From Aestuarierythrobacter sp037968495 (lineage in GTDB: Bacteria; Pseudomonadota; Alphaproteobacteria; Sphingomonadales; Sphingomonadaceae): DNA of 23,985 nucleotides. A model generated the notes under the pieces. That model searched no databases and had not been told where the DNA came from. It saw only the letters and a list, made by a program, of their open reading frames with translations. The position numbers and the translations under genes were made by a program. Position 1 is the first letter of the stretch, and each line of letters begins with the position of its first letter. Location of the stretch: assembly GCA_037968495.1 (NCBI GenBank), contig JBBKVP010000028.1, positions 1 through 23,985 of the forward strand, written 5' to 3'. Positions 14,408 through 21,982 of this stretch are shown one piece after another.

Positions 14408-15622
14408 TCAGGCGGTGCTGGTTGCGCTCTTGCCAAAAGCGCGGGTGATGGGAAAGGCGCTGACGCCGTGAGCGATAATACTGATCAGCACCGTCAGCAC
14501 GACGCAAGCCAGCACCTCGTCGATGCCCGGGATCGGGTAGCTTTCTACGACGAGCAATCCGAAAAGGATTGACGCAAGGCCGCGCGGTCCAAACCATCCG
14601 AGGAACAGTTTGTCGCGGAAGCGGATGTCCGTGCCGGTGAGAGACAGCACCACAGGGACCATCCGGACCAGCGTCAGAAATGCCACGGCAAGCACCACAG
14701 TCTTCCATGTCGCATGGGCCAATCCGGCAGGCGCAAGGACTGCGCCGAAAATAACGAATGTTACCATCGTCAGCAGTTGGCCTTCGCTCTCCATAAATTC
14801 GGCAACAAACTCACTCGATTTCTTGCGAAGATTTCCGAACACAAGACCGCCAATAAAAGCCGCGATCAGGCCGTTTCCGCCGATCAATTCCGCTGCGATG
14901 AAACACAGGAATGCCGCGCAAAGGAAATAGATGCCGCGATAGGAATCAGTCGCTAGGTCGCGCCGAACGGCAAAGTCGATCAGCCATGCCGACACCACGC
15001 CCACGGCAATCCCGGCCACCGGGCCGAGCGTAACTTGTGCAATTCCAAAGGCCCAAAGGTTTTCCGGCTGATCCGCTGCCAGCGCGCCCGAAGCCTCGAC
15101 TGCCGCAAGGGCCGCCATAATAACAACTGGCAGTGCCAGCCCATCATTCAGGCCGCTTTCTACCGCAATACCTTCGCGCAGCCGCTCGGGAATGGCCGGG
15201 TCGGTAATCACTGCCTGCCCCAATGCGGCATCGGTTGGAGCCAAAATCGCCGCAACAAGGATCGCAACCGCCCATGGCATGTCGGGCGACACCCAATGCG
15301 CGACCGCCGCGCCCAATAGGATGCTCAGCGGCATGGCGATCAGCAACATTCGAGCGGGAATGGCAACGCTCTTGCGCAAGGTTTTCAGGCGTACCTGCGA
15401 GGCATCTGAAAACAGCACGAGCACCAGCGTGACCTCGGCAATGAGATGCAGCGCTTCATATTGCGATTCTTCGGCAAATGTTGCTTCAGCTGCGAAGGAA
15501 GCAAGGAAGCCGGCGGCGGTAAAAACGATCGGCATAGTGATGACCGACATCGCCAACCGCCGCGACAAAGCAGCAAAAACCATCCCCGTCAGCAACAACA
15601 GGCCGAGGATGGTTGCCGTCAT
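14408..15622 (-). CDS. Cation/proton antiporter, CPA1 (NhaP-like) family
   Basis: 404 residues, almost wholly hydrophobic with about 12 membrane spans. It exchanges Na+ or K+ for H+ across the inner membrane. The transport core is visible: LAPTDAALGQAV (Asp131) in the first unwound helix and ESGLNDGLALPVV with the Asn159-Asp160 pair that marks electroneutral CPA1 members. The later GFIGGLVFGN-like stretch (IAAFIGGLVFGNLRKKS) and GPRGLASILFGLL with the conserved Arg are also typical. There is no C-terminal RCK or TrkA domain. The ATG at 15622 overlaps the lysC stop by one base (TGATG), so translation is coupled; a TTG three bases upstream is an alternative. Ion preference cannot be read from sequence. 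Confidence 0.93.
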   Translation of the reverse strand: MTATILGLLLLTGMVFAALSRRLAMSVITMPIVFTAAGFLASFAAEATFAEESQYEALHLIAEVTLVLVLFSDASQVRLKTLRKSVAIPARMLLIAMPLSILLGAAVAHWVSPDMPWAVAILVAAILAPTDAALGQAVITDPAIPERLREGIAVESGLNDGLALPVVIMAALAAVEASGALAADQPENLWAFGIAQVTLGPVAGIAVGVVSAWLIDFAVRRDLATDSYRGIYFLCAAFLCFIAAELIGGNGLIAAFIGGLVFGNLRKKSSEFVAEFMESEGQLLTMVTFVIFGAVLAPAGLAHATWKTVVLAVAFLTLVRMVPVVLSLTGTDIRFRDKLFLGWFGPRGLASILFGLLVVESYPIPGIDEVLACVVLTVLISIIAHGVSAFPITRAFGKSATSTA

Positions 15623-16905
15623 CAATCGGCAGCATCCAGCCCGTAAGCCGTGTGCAACACACGAACTGCCAATTCAGTTTCGTCCTCGTCGATCATCACG
15701 CTGACTTTGATCTCCGATGTCGAGATCGCCTGAATGTTGATCCCACGGTCGGACAAGGCCCGGAACATAGTGCTCGCGACACCCGCGTGGCTCTTCATGC
15801 CCACACCAACAACGCTGATTTTCGAAATATGATCGTCGGTAATGATCCGGCCAAAACCGATCGCGTCCTTATGCTCCTCCAGCAGCGCCTGCGCACGCGG
15901 CAGGTCGGTCTGCGGGATTGTGAAGGTAACGTCGGTCTCGCCCTTGTCGCGGCCTACGTTCTGGATGATCATATCCACATTGATGCTAGCAGCGGCCAGC
16001 GGTTCGAAGATATGCGCCACTGCGCCGGGCTTATCCGGCACGCGGGTGAGGATGATCTTCGCCTCGTTCTTGTCATGGGCGATGCCCGTTACGTGCTGGC
16101 GTTCCATTTCGCCCTCCTCCAAAATGCTTTCCATCTCCTCTTCGGAGACGATCATTGTACCGGGTAAATCATCTGCTGGTGGGCTGTCTTCGCCCAAGAA
16201 GCTGGAAAGGACCTGAACCCGCACGCCCTCTTTCATCGCCAGCCCGACAGAGCGGGTCTGAAGCACTTTCGCGCCCACGGAGGCCAGCTCCAGCATTTCC
16301 TCGTAAGTCACAGCCTTCAGCTTGCGCGCCTTGGCAACGATGCGCGGATCGGTGGTATAAACCCCGTCGACATCGGTATAAATATCGCAGCGATCCGCGC
16401 CGATGGCAGCGGCGATAGCAACAGCGGAAGTATCCGAACCGCCGCGCCCCATTGTTGAAATACGGCCATTCTCAGAAACACCCTGAAAACCCGGAATAAC
16501 AGCGATCTCGCCGCGCTCCATGCTGGCAATCATCGCAGCGGCATCGACAGTTTCGACTCGCGCCTTCGCATGCGCCTCGATCGTGCGGACGGGCACTTGC
16601 CAGCCGAGCCAGCTGCGCGCCTTCTCGCCTAACGCTTGCAAGGTGAGCGCCAGCAAGCCCGATGTGACCTGTTCACCGCTAGAAACAACGACATCATATT
16701 CCGCCGGATCGAACATCGGGTTCGCCTCGCGGCAGAAATTGACCAGCCGGTCAGTCTCGCCCGCCATCGCGGATACGACCACGGCAACCTGATTGCGCTG
16801 TCCGTTTTTTCCGGCAGCCTGACGGCGCACGATATTCGCCACGCGGCGAATGCGCTCTGTCCCGGCCATCGACGTGCCGCCGAATTTCATCACTATGCGG
16901 GCCAA
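15622..16905 (-). CDS. lysC: Aspartate kinase
   Basis: 427 residues. It phosphorylates aspartate, the first step to lysine, threonine, methionine and diaminopimelate for the cell wall. The start MARIVMKFGGTSMAG holds the nucleotide-binding K-F-G-G motif; VVVSSGEQVTSGLLA, IPGFQG, and GRGGSDTSAVAIAAAI, YTDVDGVYTTDPR are the kinase core. Two regulatory ACT domains occupy about 270-420 (KIILTRVPDKPGAVAHIF and KISVVGVGMKSHAGVASTMF), where feedback inhibitors bind. The start is TTG at 16905 with AGGAG eleven bases upstream; ATG at 16890 would begin directly at the motif and is less likely. It is head of the leftward string and is divergent from ubiG across only 53 bases. Confidence 0.96.
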   Translation of the reverse strand: MARIVMKFGGTSMAGTERIRRVANIVRRQAAGKNGQRNQVAVVVSAMAGETDRLVNFCREANPMFDPAEYDVVVSSGEQVTSGLLALTLQALGEKARSWLGWQVPVRTIEAHAKARVETVDAAAMIASMERGEIAVIPGFQGVSENGRISTMGRGGSDTSAVAIAAAIGADRCDIYTDVDGVYTTDPRIVAKARKLKAVTYEEMLELASVGAKVLQTRSVGLAMKEGVRVQVLSSFLGEDSPPADDLPGTMIVSEEEMESILEEGEMERQHVTGIAHDKNEAKIILTRVPDKPGAVAHIFEPLAAASINVDMIIQNVGRDKGETDVTFTIPQTDLPRAQALLEEHKDAIGFGRIITDDHISKISVVGVGMKSHAGVASTMFRALSDRGINIQAISTSEIKVSVMIDEDETELAVRVLHTAYGLDAAD

Positions 16906-16958
16906 CTTACGTGAGACTCCTGCTGGATTGACGTGAAAGCGGCTGTTACGGTCGGCGA

Positions 16959-17696
16959 ATGGTCAATGCAACTGTCTCAAATGAAACCATCCGCCCTGCC
17001 GAAGCCGAGCACTTCGGCAAGCTAGCCGCCGAATGGTGGGACCCCAAGGGCAGCTCCGCAATGCTTCACCGCCTCAACCCCGTGCGCCTGCGCTTCATCC
17101 GCGAGGCGATAGACACCCATTGGGGGGGCGATATCGAGGGCGTAAAACCACTGGCAGGCAAGTCCGCGCTCGACGTCGGCTGCGGCGCAGGCCTGCTATG
17201 CGAACCGCTGGCAAGAATGGGCGCGAGCGTGACCGGCGTGGATGCAGCGGCAGAGAATATCTCTGCGGCACAGGTCCATGCGGCTGGCGGAGGCCTAAGC
17301 ATAGACTACCGCCACGGCGAACTCGGCGCGCTGGGCCTCGGCACATACGACCTAGTGACATGCCTCGAAGTAATCGAACACGTCGCTGACAAACCCGCCT
17401 TCATTGCGGGGCTGGCAAAACGCCTTGCGCCCGGCGGCCTAATGATCCTCTCCACCCCAAACCGCACCGCGAAATCACGACTGCTGCTGGTCAAAGGCGC
17501 GGAGGCCGTCGGCGCAATTCCCAAAGGCACGCACCACTGGGATGATTTTGCTACGCCGGAAGAGCTTGGTCACCTGGTAGCAGAAGCAGGGCTGGCCATG
17601 GACGAACCAACCGGCATCGCCTTTGCGCCAAGCAAGGGCTTGCATCTGTCGGATGATGTGTCGCTGAATTACATTGCTGTGGTTACGGCATTTTAG
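16959..17696 (+). CDS. ubiG: Ubiquinone biosynthesis O-methyltransferase
   Basis: 245 residues, class I S-adenosylmethionine methyltransferase. UbiG carries out both O-methylations in ubiquinone synthesis. The family signature FGKLAAEWWDPKGSSAMLHRLNPVRLRFI (19-47) is followed by SAM motif I, LDVGCGAGLLCEPLA (71-85), the acidic post I segment VTGVDAA, and CLEVIEHV with the family-typical Glu pair. LSTPNRT and THHWDDF near the C-terminal half complete the pattern. The ATG at 16959 sits 53 bases from the divergent lysC start, so the two promoters must overlap. It is followed by a 330-base spacer without a confident gene, so it is probably monocistronic. Confidence 0.97.
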   Translation: MVNATVSNETIRPAEAEHFGKLAAEWWDPKGSSAMLHRLNPVRLRFIREAIDTHWGGDIEGVKPLAGKSALDVGCGAGLLCEPLARMGASVTGVDAAAENISAAQVHAAGGGLSIDYRHGELGALGLGTYDLVTCLEVIEHVADKPAFIAGLAKRLAPGGLMILSTPNRTAKSRLLLVKGAEAVGAIPKGTHHWDDFATPEELGHLVAEAGLAMDEPTGIAFAPSKGLHLSDDVSLNYIAVVTAF

Positions 17697-17704
17697 TGAT
17701 TGCT

Positions 17705-17726
17705 AACGACCCGATTGCGGACATTC
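17705..17726 (+). repeat. Dispersed intergenic motif, copy A
   Basis: A 22-base stretch (core ATTGCGGACATTC preceded by AACGACCCG) that recurs at 23867-23888 with one mismatch (G to A) and in shorter form at 21921-21934. All copies have the same orientation and lie in gene-poor spacers. Confidence 0.75.
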
Positions 17727-17817
17727 AAGCATGCGAATTCCTTTCATAAAAGCTGCCATTCAATCCGGAAGAGCATGACGACTGCTGCTGGGCCGAAAGC
17801 GGAATTACCGCTCAATA

Positions 17818-18000
17818 ATGTCGACTAATAAGAAGCCTACGGACGCCTGCGATCGCAAATCAACGGCGTCCGCAGGTGGGCTAACCGCTATCCACGAGAG
17901 GCCGAATGGCCTCAAGTACATTGTGGCACGAACAAGTTTTAAGATTGGTGAGCGTTTGCGAGCAGAACTGACGCCGTTAGACGACCGAAATCAAGTCTGA
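17818..18000 (+). CDS. Possible 60-residue hypothetical protein
   Basis: An ATG-initiated frame MSTNKKPTDACDRKSTASAG ending in TGA at 17998-18000. The product would be soluble, Lys/Arg-rich, with one Cys and the segment HERPNGLKYIVARTSFKIGERLRAEL, which has a plausible amphipathic look. There is no recognisable ribosome binding site (the upstream bases form a small inverted repeat instead) and no family I know. It overlaps a strong inverted repeat at 17840-17872. It may be a real small gene or a chance frame. Confidence 0.25.
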   Translation: MSTNKKPTDACDRKSTASAGGLTAIHERPNGLKYIVARTSFKIGERLRAELTPLDDRNQV

Positions 18001-18026
18001 CGTACGCCCAACCCGTTGCTACCTTG

Positions 18027-19574
18027 CTAATTCCCGGCTGGCTTTTCAACTGGCGTGCGGCGCACCATAAAAACTAACACAACCGCTAGGGCTGTTAGCG
18101 CTCCAATCAGCAGCCAAGCGTCATTGATAGCTTCGACCAAAGCATACTTCTCAACCAGGGGGCGAACCATTTCCTCAGTAAACTCATCGGGCGGTATGCC
18201 GATCTGTTCGATGAAGGCATCACGGGGTATGCCGATCCGTACAGCCGTTTCAATGTTGCCGGCCTTCAACTGTTCAGCGGTTTCCGAACCATAGGTTGCG
18301 GCGCGGCTGAAAATTGTCGTGTCGATCAAAGCAAGCCCTATTGCGCCGCCTAGGTTGCGCATCAAATTGAACAGACCGCTGCCGTCCGCCACAAGTTCCG
18401 GTGATAATCGGCCCAATGCCATCCGCGTCGGGGGGAGCAGGCAAAACATGATCGCTACGCCCCGCAAGACCTGCGGCAGGAACATCTCTGCAAAATCGGT
18501 GTCGGCCGTTTGCCTCGTGCTCATAAGTAGCCCGACTGCAAACAAGGCAAAGCCGAAGAAGGTGAGAGTGCGTGCGTCAACGCGCTGCTCAAGATAGACT
18601 GCTAAGGGCGCTGCCACTAGCTGGGCGATGCCAGTGACGAGCATAATCTCGCCAATCCGGAGCGCGTGATGTTCGCGCACCAAGCCAAGAAAGAATGGCA
18701 TAAGATAGGTCGAGCCGAATAGCCCCACACCGAGGATGAAGCTTAACGCGCAGCCAATGGCAAAATTGCGATCTGTGAAGCAACGTAGTTCAATCAATGG
18801 GCCGGAAGAGCGCACGGTGCGCCAAATGAACCATGCCGAGCAAAGTGCAAAGCCGAGTAACAGGGAAGCCACAGTTGGCGATAACCAGCCCAGCGTGGGC
18901 GCATCTTTAAGACCGATCTGCAGCGCAGTGAGGCCAATAGCCAGGAGCGTCAATGCGACCGCATCAACCGACCGGGCCGAGCGCATATTGCTTGCCGGAC
19001 CGCGAAGAGTGATTGCAGCACCGACGGCAGCCAGAATGCCCGGAACAATGTTGATCCGAAACAGCCAGTGCCAGGAATATGTTTCCGTGATCCAGCCACC
19101 TACAATTGGTCCAACCGTTGGTGCGAAGACTGCGGCAACACCTGCAATGGTCGTGGCAATTCCCTGTGAACGCTGCGGAAAAAGAAGGAACACAGCAGAA
19201 AACACCGCCGGAATTAGAGTGCCTCCTGCAAAGCCCTGAATAATACGCCAAGCGATTAGCGAGCCGAAAGTCTGGCTTTCCGCGCACCCGATCGATGCCA
19301 CGGTAAACACCGAAACAGCTGAGACGAACAGCCAGCGCATGCCCAACTTTGCGGTCAGAAAGCCGGTCAGCGGTATGGCAACAATTTCTGCGGTTAGATA
19401 AGCAGTCTGGATCCAGATCATCTGGTCAGTGCCGATATTCATCGCGCTCTGGATTGTTGGCAGGGATGTCGCCACGATCTGTATATCTAGGATCGCCATA
19501 AACATGCCGATGCACATGAATATAAAGCCAGCCCAAGTTCGCAGGCTTGCTTCAGGTATTTCGTTTCCATTCAT
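18027..19574 (-). CDS. MFS multidrug-type exporter, DHA2 (EmrB/QacA) family
   Basis: 515 residues with about 14 predicted membrane spans, the DHA2 arrangement. It would export a small hydrophobic compound with proton antiport. Motif A-like GFLTAKLGMRWLFV (residues about 71-84), the Asp in the first span (AILDIQIVATSLP, typical of EmrB), and motif C VAAVFAPTVGPIVGGWIT (about 147-164) are present. The linker before the last span carries a soluble loop (AEQLKAGNIETAVRIGIPRD). No EmrA-type adaptor or TolC gene is next to it. It is divergent from the type III polyketide synthase gene across 160 bases, so export of that product is a reasonable but unproven role. The start codon at 19574 lacks a good ribosome binding site; ATG at 19570 is out of frame. 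Its stop is followed by the ubiG spacer. Confidence 0.92.
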   Translation of the reverse strand: MNGNEIPEASLRTWAGFIFMCIGMFMAILDIQIVATSLPTIQSAMNIGTDQMIWIQTAYLTAEIVAIPLTGFLTAKLGMRWLFVSAVSVFTVASIGCAESQTFGSLIAWRIIQGFAGGTLIPAVFSAVFLLFPQRSQGIATTIAGVAAVFAPTVGPIVGGWITETYSWHWLFRINIVPGILAAVGAAITLRGPASNMRSARSVDAVALTLLAIGLTALQIGLKDAPTLGWLSPTVASLLLGFALCSAWFIWRTVRSSGPLIELRCFTDRNFAIGCALSFILGVGLFGSTYLMPFFLGLVREHHALRIGEIMLVTGIAQLVAAPLAVYLEQRVDARTLTFFGFALFAVGLLMSTRQTADTDFAEMFLPQVLRGVAIMFCLLPPTRMALGRLSPELVADGSGLFNLMRNLGGAIGLALIDTTIFSRAATYGSETAEQLKAGNIETAVRIGIPRDAFIEQIGIPPDEFTEEMVRPLVEKYALVEAINDAWLLIGALTALAVVLVFMVRRTPVEKPAGN

Positions 19575-19733
19575 GCGACGAGCGGTAGCCGAAGAGGTGG
19601 CTAGTGACTAAGGGAAAGTTTCGCTGGCCTCACACGCGATTTACACTCGATTGACGGAACTTTGATCATGCGGCGCCGTTTGTTTTCAGTTGCCGGTATT
19701 TTGCCAGCCACTTGGCCCAAAAAGGCTCCTTAA

Positions 19734-20783
19734 ATGATTCCGGTAAGCATATTATCGCTAGCGACGGCGACCCCGCCGCACGTCCTTGATCAGACCACAG
19801 GTGCGCAAGTTGCGGAACAACTGCTCGGCAGTGCGTTTGACGACTTCAGCCGCTTGCGCGCGGTTTATGGCAATGCGGGAATCGAATTTCGTCAGTTGGC
19901 CCGGCCGGTTGCGTGGTACACTCAGCCGCGGAGCATCGTTGAACGCACAGAGGCCTATCTGGAAGTAGCGCTCGATCTGTTTGTCGAAGCGGCTGAAAAA
20001 GCTCTGGTAGAGGCAGGCATTGCTGCAGACGAAGTGGATGCAATCGTAACCGTTTCGTCCACGGGCATAGCCACGCCAAGCTTGGAAGCACGCGCGATGG
20101 GCCGGATGGGTTTTCGTAGTGATGTTTCCAGAGTTCCGGTGTTCGGTCTGGGATGTGCTGGCGGGGTCTCGGGACTTGGCTTGGCCGCAAAACTTGCCAG
20201 AGGGGGCCAAGGCGCGACGGTATTATTCGCCACAGTCGAGCTGTGCAGTCTCGCGCTACGAACCGAAAATGTCGGTAAAGCGGACATTATTTCCACCGCT
20301 CTCTTTGGTGACGGTGCGGCAGCTTGCGTGATCCGCCCTGGCGATGAGGGGTTCACGCAAATTGCCGGTAGCGCCGAAAAGACTTGGCCCGACACGCTCG
20401 ACATTATGGGCTGGCAGATGGAGCCCGCCGGATTGGGTGTCATTCTCAACCGGGCCATCCCCACCTTCGCCAGAAAAGAACTTCGCGGGGCAATCGAAGC
20501 AATGCTGGCACCTCAAGATTTGCAGATTGGCGAAGTGGACCGTTTCATCTGTCATCCCGGCGGCGCCAAAGTCGTCGATGCGATAGAGTCTGCATTGTCG
20601 CTGCCGCAAGGAAGCCTCAACGATGAGCGCGAAGTGCTCCGCTTGCATGGAAACATGTCCGCACCGACCGCTCTTTTCGTGCTAAACCGTGTGCGTAACG
20701 AAGGGCTGCCGCCTTTATCGGTGATGACAGCCCTGGGCCCGGGGTTCACAGCCAGCACAGTAACACTGCGGAACTCGGCATGA
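19734..20783 (+). CDS. Type III polyketide synthase (chalcone/stilbene synthase-like)
   Basis: 349 residues, a homodimeric thiolase-fold enzyme that extends an acyl-CoA starter with malonyl-CoA. The catalytic triad is intact: Cys141 in VFGLGCAGG, His274 in RFICHPGG, and Asn307 in RLHGNMSAPT. The C-terminal loop SVMTALGPGFTAST matches the conserved G-x-GP-G-F motif. The chain length and product cannot be read directly; bacterial relatives with this neighbour (BpsA of Bacillus subtilis) make alkylpyrones from fatty acyl starters. Start 19734 has a weak AAGG upstream. The stop overlaps the ATG of the methyltransferase-like gene by four bases (ATGA), so the two are translationally coupled. The MFS exporter gene lies divergently upstream. 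Confidence 0.94.
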   Translation: MIPVSILSLATATPPHVLDQTTGAQVAEQLLGSAFDDFSRLRAVYGNAGIEFRQLARPVAWYTQPRSIVERTEAYLEVALDLFVEAAEKALVEAGIAADEVDAIVTVSSTGIATPSLEARAMGRMGFRSDVSRVPVFGLGCAGGVSGLGLAAKLARGGQGATVLFATVELCSLALRTENVGKADIISTALFGDGAAACVIRPGDEGFTQIAGSAEKTWPDTLDIMGWQMEPAGLGVILNRAIPTFARKELRGAIEAMLAPQDLQIGEVDRFICHPGGAKVVDAIESALSLPQGSLNDEREVLRLHGNMSAPTALFVLNRVRNEGLPPLSVMTALGPGFTASTVTLRNSA

Positions 20784-21274
20784 CCTTACCCTATGCGATT
20801 ATGATATTCGTCACGCTCCAGCGGATTTCCGAACTGATCATCGCGCAAATCAACACAAAGGCTCTGATGGCGGACGGCGCAGCCGAATTTGGACGATCAC
20901 ATTATCCGGTCATGGTCCTGCTGCACGCCTCTTGGTTGGGCGTTTTGTGGGCGACCGTTGGCGATGCGCCGGTCAATTTGCCGCTTCTCGCGATATTCGC
21001 AGTCTTGCAGGTGCTCCGTATTTGGGTGCTGGCAACGTTGGGGCGGCGATGGACAACGCGCATTATTGTCCCTCAAAACGAACCGATGATCTTGCGCGGA
21101 CCGTTCCGCTTCATGCGGCATCCGAACTATGTCGTAGTAATAGCTGAAATCGCAATATTGCCGCTCGTGTTCGGCATGGTCTGGGTGGCCGTTCTTTATT
21201 CCGCGCTCAATGCTGCAATGTTGTGGGTTCGTATACGTGCGGAAAATGCCGCCTACTCTGAAATCCGGACCTAA
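20780..21274 (+). CDS. Isoprenylcysteine carboxyl methyltransferase-like membrane protein (BpsB/YpbQ type)
   Basis: 164 residues, about four or five membrane spans. The catalytic core GPFRFMRHPNYVVVIAE (107-123) carries the R-H-P-N-Y motif and Glu123 that define the ICMT family, where SAM is bound. In Bacillus subtilis the equivalent BpsB O-methylates the alkylpyrones made by the adjacent type III polyketide synthase BpsA, and the layout here is the same: ATGA overlap with the synthase gene. A methylation of the polyketide product in the membrane is therefore the best guess (inference); bacteria of this kind have no prenylated-protein substrate. Its stop (21272-21274) is one base away from the stop of the convergent Cys-rich protein gene. 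Confidence 0.9.
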   Translation: MTLPYAIMIFVTLQRISELIIAQINTKALMADGAAEFGRSHYPVMVLLHASWLGVLWATVGDAPVNLPLLAIFAVLQVLRIWVLATLGRRWTTRIIVPQNEPMILRGPFRFMRHPNYVVVIAEIAILPLVFGMVWVAVLYSALNAAMLWVRIRAENAAYSEIRT

Positions 21275-21275
21275 T

Positions 21276-21545
21276 CTAACGCTTGGTCTTCGCCTCACGC
21301 TCGGCTTTGATCTTGAGCATCGTCGTCTTGCACCCTGGTGAAGTCTTTTCGATGTTCGTGATCATACACGCTTCGACCTTTTTGCGGCTCATCGATTTCA
21401 TCGCTACCGGACAAAGAGCGCGTGCTTCTTTCACACAAGCTTTTTTACCGGGGTCGGCCGCTGCAAGGGCTGAGCCGGTCACTGCGACCGACATGAAGAT
21501 CGCGCCGAGGCCAAGGGCTATGTCACCAATTCCATGCCGTTTCAT
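21276..21545 (-). CDS. Small secreted four-cysteine protein (Cys-rich GLG1/FGFR-repeat-like)
   Basis: 89 residues. Residues 1-29 form a signal peptide with a Leu/Ala/Val-rich core and a probable AxA cleavage near SALAAA. The mature part ACVKEARALCPVA ... VEACMITNIEKTSPGC has cysteines at 37, 45, 60 and 72, matching the C-x7-C-x14-C-x11-C pattern of the Cys-rich repeat known from Golgi glycoprotein GLG1 and seen in many bacterial secreted proteins (typically CxxDIxxLCPGV...CLxxxxxxLSPAC). The C-terminal tail is Lys/Arg-rich. Function in bacteria is unknown; it is probably periplasmic with two disulfides. The start at 21545 is chosen over the longer frame (to 21749), whose upstream part has no such sense. 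It converges on the ICMT gene with one base between stops. Confidence 0.8.
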   Translation of the reverse strand: MKRHGIGDIALGLGAIFMSVAVTGSALAAADPGKKACVKEARALCPVAMKSMSRKKVEACMITNIEKTSPGCKTTMLKIKAEREAKTKR

Positions 21546-21982
21546 GCTGCGAGAATCCTTGTAAGCGCTAATATCTTGATGACCTAATGGGGTAAATAGG
21601 TTGAACCGACGGTTAATGCGCGGGTTGAGCTGAGCGTGCCGAGTGATAAATGGGCGAGAAATGATCGCGTCAGACCCTACGAGCGTGCAGGGATGTCGAA
21701 GCGAGCTCTCCTTCTTTTCAGCAGGCGACAGCATAATAAAACGAGCCATTTTAAAGAAAAAGCCGAGTATCGGTCTGGATCACAAAGCTCGGCCTTTTGG
21801 CACGACAACTTCACAGGCGAACTATTGGTTGTGGGGAGCGCACCGGACGCGCTGCGGAAATACAATGAAGGTCTGCTTCTGGCCGGCAGCGTTCCCGAAA
21901 GCAGACGGTCCGCTTCCTACCCCAATTGCGGACACAGTCTTATACAAAGAATCCTTCAAGCATTTGTAGAGAGATGCTAGTT
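21546..21982. other. 437-base gene-poor spacer carrying repeat copy B
   Basis: Several overlapping open frames exist on both strands but none has a ribosome binding site, a recognisable domain or a consistent composition, so I do not call a gene. The right part (21898-21934) holds the dispersed motif. The upstream signals of the Cys-rich protein gene must lie at the left end. The region looks like decayed or anonymous DNA. Confidence 0.5.
21898..21934 (+). repeat. Dispersed intergenic motif, copy B
   Basis: AAAGCAGAC (21898-21906) and, after 14 bases, CCCAATTGCGGACA (21921-21934). The same two blocks occur in the same order at 23850-23858 and 23872-23885 with 13 bases between them. Confidence 0.7.

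Larger units (their letters stand above)
17697..18026. other. 330-base spacer with repeat motif, small hairpins and one doubtful ORF
   Basis: No confident gene. The spacer starts with a copy of the dispersed ATTGCGGACATTC motif (17705-17726). CGGACGCC (17840-17847) and GGCGTCCG (17865-17872) form a perfect 8-base inverted repeat flanking the palindrome TGCGATCGCA (17848-17857). AGCGG and CCGCT pair around 17800-17812. The 60-codon ORF 17818-18000 lies across the larger inverted repeat. Confidence 0.5.

Noticed and set aside
16928..16933. TTGACG as -35 box of ubiG
   Set aside because: No -10-like sequence at 16-18 bases; only 53 bases separate ubiG from lysC, but a promoter could not be assigned.
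19955..20464. 169-residue minus-strand frame inside the polyketide synthase gene
   Set aside because: Antisense shadow; Ser/Ala/Pro-rich composition typical of such frames.
21636..21980. 114-residue plus-strand frame in the gene-poor spacer
   Set aside because: No ribosome binding site, no domain, overlaps several other equal frames and the dispersed repeat.
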